From DASSFZ01 sp036514635 (lineage in GTDB: Bacteria > Chloroflexota > Anaerolineae > Fen-1058): a stretch of 13,380 bases of DNA. The stretch is from assembly GCA_036514635.1 (NCBI GenBank), contig DATBWU010000039.1:1-13380 (forward strand). The letters are read 5' to 3'. The notes below the pieces were generated by a model, which was not told the origin of the DNA, did no database searches, and saw nothing but the letters and a program-made list of their open reading frames with translations. The translations under genes and the position numbers were made by a program. Shown one piece after another: positions 6,346 to 11,710 of this stretch (positions are counted from its first letter, which is position 1; every line of letters begins with the position of its first letter).

Positions 6346-7349
6346 TACTTCCTCACTTTCGCTCGCAGCGCAGGGCGCGCTGACTTGCCACCGGGCGCGG
6401 CCGGCTTTTTCTTCGCCGGCGGCGTCGCTGCTTTCGGCTTCGTCGCTTTCGGTTTGCCCGTGTCCGTCTTCGCGGCCTCGCGCTCAGCCAGCAGGCGCCG
6501 ACCCAGCCGATACAGCCCCGGATCCGATTTCATCCGATCATACAGCGTATACAGGTTCCCCAGGTGGAACTGTTGGACCAGGCCGTGCAGGGGAATGCGG
6601 CTCTTGCCGCACGATTCGATGCTGTGTCCGCGCACCGCATCACGCGGCTGCTTCTCTCGAATCAGGCTCGCCGCCAGGGCCATGATGCGATTGAGATAAT
6701 TGATGTTGCTGTTGACCGACTCGCTGATCTCGCCGCGCAGAATCATCTCGCCGTGCCCCTGCACGATGCTTTCCAGCCCGAGCGACTTGATCCGCTTCAG
6801 CGACTCGATCAAGTGGCGCGGATCGCCGTCAGTGATCATCGGCACGGGCGTCATCACATCGGACGCGAACAGGATTTTGTCGTCTTTTAAGTAGGCCGTG
6901 ATGACATCGGCCGAATGGCCGGCCAGGTGCGCCAGCACAATCGTCTTATCGCCCAGACGCACCGACAGCTCGCCGCCGTCGAAGACTATATCGGGCAGGC
7001 GCAGCGATACCTCGGATAATTCCGGATTCTGCGCGCGCGCCGCCGCCAGGGCTGCCGCGCCGTGTTCGGCGAGCAAATCGTGGCACAGCGCGTGCGCGAT
7101 CACCGGCACATCTTTGAACAGGCGGGTACCCAGGGTGTGATCGGCGTGATAGTGCGTCAGGATGAGATACCGAATGCCCGCCGGGGTTCGTTGGTTCAGA
7201 AACTCCACGATCTGCCGCGTTTCGGATGGGAATGGCAGGGTGTCGATCACCACCGCGCCTTCGGCGGTGATCACCGCGCCGGCGGTGACCTGCGCGTACA
7301 GGCCACTCGTGAAAACGTAGACATCGTCGGCGATCCGTTCTCGATACAT
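6345..7349 (-). CDS. metallo-beta-lactamase-fold hydrolase with Lys/Pro/Ala-rich tail
   Basis: A 334-residue protein. The metal site is complete: H66-x-H68-x-D70-H71 (THYHADH), H145 (AGHSADV), D164 (FASDVM) and H199 (QGHGE), so two metal ions, usually zinc, can bind. The substrate is unknown; the sequence is closest to the glyoxalase II/quinoprotein relay-like branch. Residues from about 292 to the end form a low-complexity Lys/Pro/Ala/Thr tail, which is unusual and may bind nucleic acid or be disordered. No clear Shine-Dalgarno is seen before the ATG at 7349, but homology begins there. It is the first gene of the likely four-gene operon and has a good promoter just upstream. Confidence 0.88.
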   Translation of the reverse strand: MYRERIADDVYVFTSGLYAQVTAGAVITAEGAVVIDTLPFPSETRQIVEFLNQRTPAGIRYLILTHYHADHTLGTRLFKDVPVIAHALCHDLLAEHGAAALAAARAQNPELSEVSLRLPDIVFDGGELSVRLGDKTIVLAHLAGHSADVITAYLKDDKILFASDVMTPVPMITDGDPRHLIESLKRIKSLGLESIVQGHGEMILRGEISESVNSNINYLNRIMALAASLIREKQPRDAVRGHSIESCGKSRIPLHGLVQQFHLGNLYTLYDRMKSDPGLYRLGRRLLAEREAAKTDTGKPKATKPKAATPPAKKKPAAPGGKSARPALRAKVRK

Positions 7350-7377
7350 ATCATTCTGTTTCAGCGAAGTGGGCGTA

Positions 7378-7407
7378 AGATTAGCATATTTGAAATGGCC
7401 ATGTCAA
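7378..7407 (-). promoter_or_regulatory. promoter of the hydrolase-RNase H-MFS-yqeB operon
   Basis: A perfect -35 TTGACA (7407-7402) is separated by 18 nt from an extended -10, TGC-TAATCT (hexamer 7383-7378, TG upstream). Transcription would begin near 7371, about 22 nt before the ATG of the hydrolase gene. It lies just after the terminator of the upstream RNA gene, so the operon is transcribed separately. Confidence 0.6.
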
Positions 7408-7441
7408 GGCGAAAGAAAAGGCCACTCCGCAGAGTGGCCTT
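7408..7441 (-). terminator. intrinsic terminator of the 6S-like RNA gene
   Basis: On the minus strand a perfect 10-bp stem (AAGGCCACTC at 7441-7432 with GAGTGGCCTT at 7427-7418, 4-nt loop) runs into a TTCTTTC tract. It lies 15 nt after the closing stem of the RNA gene. It also insulates the operon promoter that follows. Confidence 0.8.
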
Positions 7442-7455
7442 CCGCCTCAAAGTAG

Positions 7456-7628
7456 CCCCGCCGTGCCGTGTGTCGCATAGTTTTGAACCTGCTCTCGCAG
7501 GTGGGGGCCTGACCCGCCGGTTCGGCCTTGCCTAACGGCTACCGCGTCCCCGGCTAGAGAAGCAGCCCCCTGTTCTATGGGTGTTGGCTCAAAACGCGTG
7601 GGCAACATCACGCGCACAGCAGGGTTCA
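7456..7628 (-). ncRNA. ssrS: 6S RNA-like structured RNA
   Basis: The RNA (about 173 nt) folds like 6S RNA, the sigma70-RNA polymerase decoy. An 11-bp closing stem pairs 7624-7614 with 7466-7456. An inner helix pairs GTTTTGA (7595-7589) with TCAAAAC (7486-7480). An open central region follows, with single-stranded 7588-7571 on the 5' side. The 3' side carries a small hairpin, CCTGC-GAGA-GCAGG (7501-7488). An apical arm pairs 7570-7565 with 7508-7503 and 7554-7550 with 7520-7516. A 3'-side hairpin in the central bubble is typical of 6S. It has its own promoter and terminator. I find no SRP, RNase P or tmRNA signature motifs. The call rests on architecture, not on sequence alignment. Confidence 0.68.
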
Positions 7629-7634
7629 GTCGGG

Positions 7635-7663
7635 ACTATACCACAGATGACCTTTTCCCGCAA
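7635..7663 (-). promoter_or_regulatory. promoter of the 6S-like RNA gene
   Basis: A -10 TATAGT (7640-7635, 5 of 6) lies 17 nt from a weaker -35 TTGCGG (7663-7658). The predicted start at about 7630-7627 falls 4-6 nt before the closing stem of the RNA, which is what an RNA gene needs. Confidence 0.65.
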
Positions 7664-7680
7664 GAGACTTTTAGCCGCTA

Positions 7681-7801
7681 CCCATCAATTTTAAGATGCA
7701 ATAGCCGGATGGTCATCCCCGCCTGTCAACCGCTCCCCAACAAGGAGCGATCCACAGTTGCCCTCTGACCCGGACGAGCCGGAACCCAACAGACGGTTCT
7801 C
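7681..7801. other. intergenic stretch without recognised gene
   Basis: This stretch separates the 6S-like promoter from the palindromic repeat after aspS. It contains a small hairpin, CGCTCC-GGAGCG, at about 7730-7748. On the minus strand there is an isolated TTGACA near 7729, with no good -10 at normal spacing. I see no coding potential and no tRNA. Confidence 0.4.
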
Positions 7802-7865
7802 ACCACCAGGTCACCAACACACCAAGAAAACTTGGAGATTCTTGGTGCCCTGGTGTCTTAGTGGT
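7802..7865. repeat. palindromic intergenic repeat (ACCACCAAGACACC family), copy 1
   Basis: An imperfect inverted repeat of about 27 bp per arm: the left arm starts ACCACCAGGTCACC and the right arm, reversed, starts ACCACTAAGACACC; both end CACCAAGAA. The loop is about 8 nt. It begins 14 bp after the aspS stop codon and could protect the 3' end or act as a weak terminator. The second copy is at 11638-11698. Confidence 0.7.
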
Positions 7866-7878
7866 TGATTGGACATCT

Positions 7879-9639
7879 TTACTCGACGATGCGCAGATGC
7901 AGCTCGCGCAACTGCCGATCATCGATAATGGACGGCGCATCGGTCATCAGGTCGCTGCCGCTGGCCGTTTTAGGGAACGGGATCACCTCGCGGATATTCG
8001 GCTCGTCAGCCAACAACATCACGATGCGATCGATGCCGGGCGCCATTCCGCCGTGCGGCGGCGGGCCGTACTCGAACGCATCCAGCATGTGCTTGAATCG
8101 TCGCTGCGTCTCCTCTTCCGAATAACCCAGTAACCTGAAGATGCGATTCTGAATATCGCGCCGATGGATACGGATGCTGCCGCTGCTCAACTCGTAAGCG
8201 TTGCACACGAGATCGTAGGCATCGCTGAGCACCGATCCGGGATCGGCCTCCAGCCGATCCAGATGCTCGATTTTCGGCATCGTGAATGGATGATGTGCGG
8301 CGTCCCAACGTTTCTCCTCTGCGTTCCACTCGAACATCGGAAAGTCCACGACCCAGCCGAACGCGAGCAGATTCGGGTCGGCCAGGTTCAGTCGATCGCG
8401 GAACTCCAGCCGCAGCGCCCCAAGCGTTTTATTCGTGATCGATGCCTGACCCGCGACGATCAGCGCCAGATCGCCCACGCCCGCGCCGAGACGGCGTGCA
8501 ACTTCGGCGGTTTCGCCTTCTTTCAAGAATTTGGCGAGCGTGCCCTTCACGCCTTCGCTCGACCAGGCCAGCGTCAGCAGTCCCTTCGCACCGTTCGATT
8601 GGGCCAACGCCGTGAGCGCGTCGATCTCTTTGCGCGAGTAATCGGCGCAGCCTTTGGCACAAATCGCCTTGATGCCCCCGCCTGCCGCAATAGTCGACTG
8701 GAACACATTGAACTCGCTGCCGCTCAACGCATCTGTCAGATCGACCAGCTCCATGCCGAAGCGCAGGTCGGGCTTGTCCGAGCCGTAGCGCGTCATCGAG
8801 TCGAGATAGGTCAGCTTCGGGAACGGTGACAGGATTCGCTTGTGCGGGGCGACCGCCGGGACGAGCGCGGTAATCAACCCTTCGACGACGGCCAGCACGT
8901 CGTCGCGCTCGACGAACGACATCTCCAGGTCGAGCTGGGTGAATTCGAGCTGCCGGTCGCCGCGCAGGTCTTCGTCGCGGAAGCAGCGCGCGATCTGGAA
9001 GTAGCGATCGAAGCCGGACACCATGAGCAACTGCTTCAACTGCTGGGGCGACTGCGGCAGCGCGTAGAACTTGCCCGGCTGCATGCGACTGGGCACGACG
9101 AAGTCGCGTGCACCCTCCGGCGTGCTCTTGATCATGATCGGCGTCTCGACCTCGACGAAGCCCCGCGCATCAAGGTAATCGCGCATGAACTTGATCACTC
9201 GGTGGCGCAAGATGAGATTCTTCTGCATGCGCGCCCGGCGCAGATCGAGATAGCGATACTTCAAGCGCAGCGATTCGTCGGTCTTGTAGCCGTCGTCGTC
9301 GACCAACAGCGGCATCGCTTTCGCCGAGCTGAGAATGCCGATCGACTCTGCCGCCACCTCGATTTCGCCGGTCGACAAATTCGGGTTCGCCAATCCCTCG
9401 GGTCGCACGCGCACCGCGCCCTTTACTTGCAGAACGTACTCATTCCGGGCCTTGTCGGCTGCATCGTGCGCGGCCGCGCGCGACGGATCGACCACGATTT
9501 GCGTGATGCCGTAGCGGTCGCGCAGATCGATGAAGATGAGGCCGCCGTGATCGCGCCGCCGGTGGAGCCAGCCGGCCAGTGTTACGTTTTGGCCGGCGTG
9601 CGAGACACGCAGCTCGCCGCAGGTGTGTGTTCGGTACAT
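7879..9639 (-). CDS. aspS: aspartyl-tRNA synthetase, non-discriminating type
   Basis: A 586-residue class II synthetase that charges tRNA-Asp. An N-terminal OB-fold anticodon-binding domain (to about residue 105) includes GWLHRRRDHGGLIFIDLRDR. The catalytic core has the flipping-loop STPEGARDF (172-180), motif 2 around 217-240 (ARCFRDEDLRGDRQLEFTQL), an inserted bacterial GAD domain, and motif 3 near the C-terminus (GMAPGIDRIVMLL). H31 and G82 are the residues described for non-discriminating AspRS (as in Pseudomonas), which also aspartylates tRNA-Asn for the GatCAB route; discriminating enzymes usually have Leu at 31. I chose the ATG at 9639, not 9645, because GGGAG (9651-9647) lies 7 nt upstream. 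It is preceded by a leader-peptide attenuator. Confidence 0.95.
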   Translation of the reverse strand: MYRTHTCGELRVSHAGQNVTLAGWLHRRRDHGGLIFIDLRDRYGITQIVVDPSRAAAHDAADKARNEYVLQVKGAVRVRPEGLANPNLSTGEIEVAAESIGILSSAKAMPLLVDDDGYKTDESLRLKYRYLDLRRARMQKNLILRHRVIKFMRDYLDARGFVEVETPIMIKSTPEGARDFVVPSRMQPGKFYALPQSPQQLKQLLMVSGFDRYFQIARCFRDEDLRGDRQLEFTQLDLEMSFVERDDVLAVVEGLITALVPAVAPHKRILSPFPKLTYLDSMTRYGSDKPDLRFGMELVDLTDALSGSEFNVFQSTIAAGGGIKAICAKGCADYSRKEIDALTALAQSNGAKGLLTLAWSSEGVKGTLAKFLKEGETAEVARRLGAGVGDLALIVAGQASITNKTLGALRLEFRDRLNLADPNLLAFGWVVDFPMFEWNAEEKRWDAAHHPFTMPKIEHLDRLEADPGSVLSDAYDLVCNAYELSSGSIRIHRRDIQNRIFRLLGYSEEETQRRFKHMLDAFEYGPPPHGGMAPGIDRIVMLLADEPNIREVIPFPKTASGSDLMTDAPSIIDDRQLRELHLRIVE

Positions 9640-9646
9640 AGTCATG

Positions 9647-9651
9647 CTCCC
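9647..9651 (-). promoter_or_regulatory. aspS ribosome binding site
   Basis: GGGAG, 7 nt before the ATG at 9639 but only 1 nt before the in-frame ATG at 9645. It therefore decides the start. It lies downstream of the attenuator terminator, so it is made only in read-through transcripts. Confidence 0.7.
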
Positions 9652-9664
9652 GGATAGGATTTGA

Positions 9665-9700
9665 GCACAAATAAAACCGCCCTCGCTGTGCAGGGCGGTT
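9665..9700 (-). terminator. attenuator terminator in the aspS leader
   Basis: A perfect 9-bp stem pairs AACCGCCCT (9700-9692) with AGGGCGGTT (9683-9675) across an 8-nt loop, followed by TTATTTG. It lies between the leader ORF and aspS, on the same strand, only about 25 nt before the aspS ribosome binding site. Its only upstream transcript is the aspS leader RNA (and any read-through from the glycosyltransferase gene), so its natural job is to stop aspS transcription. Confidence 0.85.
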
Positions 9701-9760
9701 CTCGTTTCCGTCAGATGACCGGGCGGTCAAGGACAACTCGCGACGAAACGATCAACGCCC
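9693..9760 (-). promoter_or_regulatory. predicted antiterminator helix of the aspS attenuator
   Basis: Positions 9760-9742, which span the last two leader codons, the stop and the 10 nt after it, can pair with 9712-9693. The pairing is GGGCG/CGCCC, UU/AA, UCGUUUC/GAAACGA and GUC/GAC: 17 pairs with two single-base bulges and one small internal loop. The 3' strand contains 8 of the 9 bases of the terminator's 5' arm, so this helix and the terminator exclude each other. A ribosome at the leader stop would cover the 5' strand; a ribosome stalled on the Asp/Asn codons would not. Confidence 0.65.
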
Positions 9761-9814
9761 GCGGGCATTGTCGTTAGTATTGTCGCGATTGTCGACAACC
9801 AGAATGCGCTTCAT
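9752..9814 (-). CDS. aspS leader peptide (Asp/Asn-rich, 20 aa)
   Basis: A 20-codon ORF with Asp at 8, 11 and 15 and Asn at 9, 12, 14 and 16: seven Asp/Asn codons in a nine-codon run, including three GAC-AAT pairs. It lies between a near-consensus promoter and an intrinsic terminator ahead of aspS, as in amino-acid-biosynthesis attenuators. RNA for codons 8-11 (9793-9782) can pair with 9744-9732 (12 pairs, one bulge), the usual 1:2 helix of such leaders. The ATG lies 8 nt after the last base of the -10, so the message is probably leaderless. It is inferred to be a cis-acting sensor, not a functional protein. The first residues, MKRILVVD, also resemble a response-regulator start, but nothing else of that domain is present. 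Confidence 0.72.
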   Translation of the reverse strand: MKRILVVDNRDNTNDNARGR

Positions 9815-9821
9815 GGCCGAC

Positions 9822-9849
9822 ATTATAGCCGCTTCTACGTGAAAGTCAA
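9822..9849 (-). promoter_or_regulatory. aspS leader promoter
   Basis: -35 TTGACT (9849-9844, 5 of 6), 16-nt spacer, -10 TATAAT (9827-9822, 6 of 6). The predicted start is at 9816-9813, at or next to the A of the leader ATG (9814). The -35 begins 1 nt after the stop codon of the upstream glycosyltransferase gene. Confidence 0.8.
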
Positions 9850-10680
9850 TCAGGAATTTTCCTGCCGCATTTGCGCTAGCCGTCGATAGTAGCGATAACC
9901 GAAGTAATACGCCAGCAGAACCGACAGGCGCAGGCCGTGCAGCCCGTCGCGATAGCCTTTGAGTGTGACGAAGCGCCACCAGAAATGGCGGATCGGTTGA
10001 GTGAGCGGCGTGTAGAACTTGGGCCGGATGCCCTGCCGGTACAGGTTGGCCGCCTCGAAATCGATCCGAAATCGCTGCTTGGCGTGAAATTGCGCGATCG
10101 TCTCGTAGTTGTAGTGAATCAGCGGATGCACCAGGTAACCTTCCTCGCCGTCCATCACGACGATTTCCGAGGCAGGCCGCTCGTAGTGAGCACGTCCGCG
10201 CCGCAGCAGGCGCATTTGGTAATCGGGCCAGTAGCCCGCGCCGCGCGTCAGGTGGCCGAGCAGGTAGTTCCGGCGCGGTACATACCAGCCTGCGATGTGC
10301 GACGCGTGAAGCGTAAAACGTGAGCCGGCATTCGTCCCTCGTCCTTCGTCTTCCGCTGCGATAGACTTGATCTCCTCCCCCAATTCCGGCGTGGCGCGCT
10401 CGTCCGCATCGACGAAGAAAATCCACGCCGCATCGACCGCGTCCAGCGCAGCGTTGCGCTGGGAAGCATAATCGCTGAAGGCGTGCTGAATGACCTCCGC
10501 GCCGTGCTCGCGTGCAATCTCGCACGTTCGATCGACGCTGAAGGAATCGAACACCACGCGCCGATCGGCCCACGCCAATGAATCGAGACAGGGGCCGATG
10601 TGGTGTTCTTCGTTCTTCGTCAAGACAATCGCCACAATCGCAGACTGGTGATTGCGGATTGCGGATTGCGGATTGGTCAT
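9850..10680 (-). CDS. family 2 glycosyltransferase, WaaE/KdtX-like
   Basis: A 276-residue GT-A fold glycosyltransferase. The core starts at VAIVLTKNEEHHIGPCLDSL (about residues 16-35). It then carries WADRRVVFDSFSVDRT, YASQRNAAL, the nucleotide-sugar/metal motif FFVDADERATPEL (89-100), and GWYVPRRNYLLG with YWPDYQMRLLRRG. These are typical of the LPS core/WaaE-like branch, which adds sugars to cell-envelope glycans; the sugar is unknown. The ATG at 10680 is chosen provisionally; one at 10704 overlaps the upstream gene and neither has a clear ribosome binding site. Residues 2-14 are encoded by a tandem heptamer and residues 110-128 look like a repeat-derived insertion, so both lie outside the family core. 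Confidence 0.85.
   Translation of the reverse strand: MTNPQSAIRNHQSAIVAIVLTKNEEHHIGPCLDSLAWADRRVVFDSFSVDRTCEIAREHGAEVIQHAFSDYASQRNAALDAVDAAWIFFVDADERATPELGEEIKSIAAEDEGRGTNAGSRFTLHASHIAGWYVPRRNYLLGHLTRGAGYWPDYQMRLLRRGRAHYERPASEIVVMDGEEGYLVHPLIHYNYETIAQFHAKQRFRIDFEAANLYRQGIRPKFYTPLTQPIRHFWWRFVTLKGYRDGLHGLRLSVLLAYYFGYRYYRRLAQMRQENS
10304..10354. repeat. degenerate heptamer repeats inside the glycosyltransferase gene
   Basis: Two adjacent runs with a 7-bp period: GCGTGAA/GCGTAAA/ACGTGAG (10304-10324) and TTCGTCC/CTCGTCC/TTCGTCT (10331-10351). They encode residues around 110-128 of the WaaE-like enzyme, between the DADER block and GWYVPRRN, where relatives have a short loop. They resemble the short tandemly repeated (STRR) heptamers of cyanobacteria and Chloroflexota. 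Confidence 0.6.
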
Positions 10681-10692
10681 TCGTATTTCGTC
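10650..10692. repeat. heptamer tandem repeat at the glycosyltransferase start
   Basis: On the minus strand AATCCGC occurs three times in a row, followed by degenerate units (AATCACC, AGTCTGC). Just upstream are ACGAAAT and ACGAATG, also with a 7-bp period. The run covers the proposed start codon at 10680 and the first codons, and its outer end touches the stop codon of the preceding gene (10691-10693). A change of one unit would shift the reading frame. Confidence 0.7.
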
Positions 10693-11629
10693 AGCTCCAC
10701 ACATCGATGATTTGCCGGCATGCCGCGTGCATCTCGTCCGGCGCGCTTCTCATCCGCCGCCGCATCCCGGCGCGAACGATCAACCGGGCGAGCGGCATCG
10801 GCGCGAAATTGGGGTGCTTGATGTACAGTCGATAACGCGCCGCCCACAGTTTGACGAACGACTCGACCCGCACCTGCGCTGTGCTCTGCCCACTGTGGTG
10901 AACGACGTGCGCCGACGGCGCGCAGTAATTGCGCCAGCCGGCCGTCTTGAAGCGCGCGCACCAGTCGATCTCTTCGCAATACAGGGCGAAGCCCTCGTCG
11001 AAAAGCCCAACCCGCCGGATCGCCTCGGCGCGCGCCAACATCACCGCGCCGAGTGGATGATCAATCTCAAAGAGATGACCTTCATCATACAGCCGGCGCG
11101 GATAGCGACCATTCAGGCGCGATTCGTACAGGCGTGGGTGAACCGGGAAGAGATCGATGTACAACTGCGCGAGGCCGGGGAATCGAAACGCGCTGTGCTG
11201 AAATGATCCATCACCGTGAGAAAGCCGAGAGGTGACCACGGCGGCATCGGCTCGAGCGCGCATGGCATCGAGCAGCATCGCGATTGCGCCGGGGCGGATC
11301 TCGGTGTCGGGGTTGAGGAAAAGAACGTTGCCCTCACCCCCCCTGCCCCCCTCGCCCGGCGCATCGGGCGAGGGGGGAACAAACCCCAACGCTCTCAATC
11401 CGGCGTTGTTGCCGCCCGCGAAACCCAGGTTCTCATTCAGCGCGATCAACTCGACACGAGGGAAGCGCGCGCGGACCATCTCGGCGCTGCCATCGCGCGA
11501 GGCGTTATCGACGACGAGGATGCGCGAGTCGATCGAGGATGAGACGAGATCGGCGAGAAGCGACTCGAGGCAACGTGCGAGCAAGTCGCACACGTTCCAC
11601 GACACGATGACGACGGAGAGCGAGATCAT
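10691..11629 (-). CDS. family 2 glycosyltransferase (rhamnosyltransferase/WbbL-like)
   Basis: A 312-residue GT-A enzyme: LSVVIVSWNVCDLLARCLESL at the start, ILVVDNASRDGSAEMV (residues 37-52), NENLGFAGGNNAGLRALG (65-82), then FLNPDTEIRPGAI (104-116) as the donor/metal motif. Further on are LGAVMLARAEAIRRVGLFDE and EEIDWCARFKTAGW, the acceptor-side ED motif common in rhamnosyltransferases. It likely adds a sugar to an envelope polysaccharide at the membrane. Residues 83-100 (Pro/Gly/Glu-rich) are out of place and are encoded by a perfect palindrome. Only a weak ribosome binding site precedes the ATG at 11629; the palindromic repeat 11638-11698 lies just upstream. The second glycosyltransferase starts at its stop codon. 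Confidence 0.87.
   Translation of the reverse strand: MISLSVVIVSWNVCDLLARCLESLLADLVSSSIDSRILVVDNASRDGSAEMVRARFPRVELIALNENLGFAGGNNAGLRALGFVPPSPDAPGEGGRGGEGNVLFLNPDTEIRPGAIAMLLDAMRARADAAVVTSRLSHGDGSFQHSAFRFPGLAQLYIDLFPVHPRLYESRLNGRYPRRLYDEGHLFEIDHPLGAVMLARAEAIRRVGLFDEGFALYCEEIDWCARFKTAGWRNYCAPSAHVVHHSGQSTAQVRVESFVKLWAARYRLYIKHPNFAPMPLARLIVRAGMRRRMRSAPDEMHAACRQIIDVWS
11346..11377. repeat. palindromic G/C element inserted in frame in a glycosyltransferase gene
   Basis: A 13-bp perfect inverted repeat, CCCCCCTCGCCCG (11346-11358) with CGGGCGAGGGGGG (11365-11377), separated by 6 nt. It has C-rich flanks out to about 11331. It falls between two conserved blocks of the enzyme (LRALG and VLFLNPDTE) and keeps the frame open. 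It belongs to the same C/G-rich palindrome class as the element at 13339-13373. Confidence 0.75.
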
Positions 11630-11637
11630 GGTCTTTC

Positions 11638-11698
11638 ACCACCAAGACACGAAGGCACAAAGGAATGAGGTATCTTCGTGTCTTGGTGTCTTGGTGGT
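11638..11698. repeat. palindromic intergenic repeat (ACCACCAAGACACC family), copy 2
   Basis: A 61-bp imperfect inverted repeat: the left arm starts ACCACCAAGACACGAAGG and the right arm, reversed, starts ACCACCAAGACACCAAGACA. It fills most of the gap between nadB and the first glycosyltransferase gene. It is the same family as 7802-7865. It may act as a transcript-end hairpin after nadB; it has no U-tract. Confidence 0.75.
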
Positions 11699-11710
11699 TT
11701 ATCAGCAGGC

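Noticed and set aside
7442..7680. tRNA, SRP RNA or RNase P RNA
   Set aside because: No cloverleaf with TTCRANY arm, no SRP domain IV motif and no RNase P signature; the fold matches 6S RNA architecture instead.
8842..9657. 271-residue plus-strand ORF opposite aspS
   Set aside because: It is antisense to a clear AspRS, has no recognisable domain, and GC-rich codon bias readily leaves such frames open.
9752..9814. Fragment of a response regulator
   Set aside because: MKRILVVD resembles a receiver-domain start, but the frame ends after 20 codons and no other receiver sequence follows in any frame.
9640..9815. T-box riboswitch in front of aspS
   Set aside because: There is a terminator before a synthetase gene, but I find no UGGNACC-type T-box sequence or specifier stem. 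The Asp/Asn-rich ORF with the alternative helix explains the layout better.
10304..10692. CRISPR-like array
   Set aside because: Units are 7 bp with no spacers; this is a simple tandem repeat.
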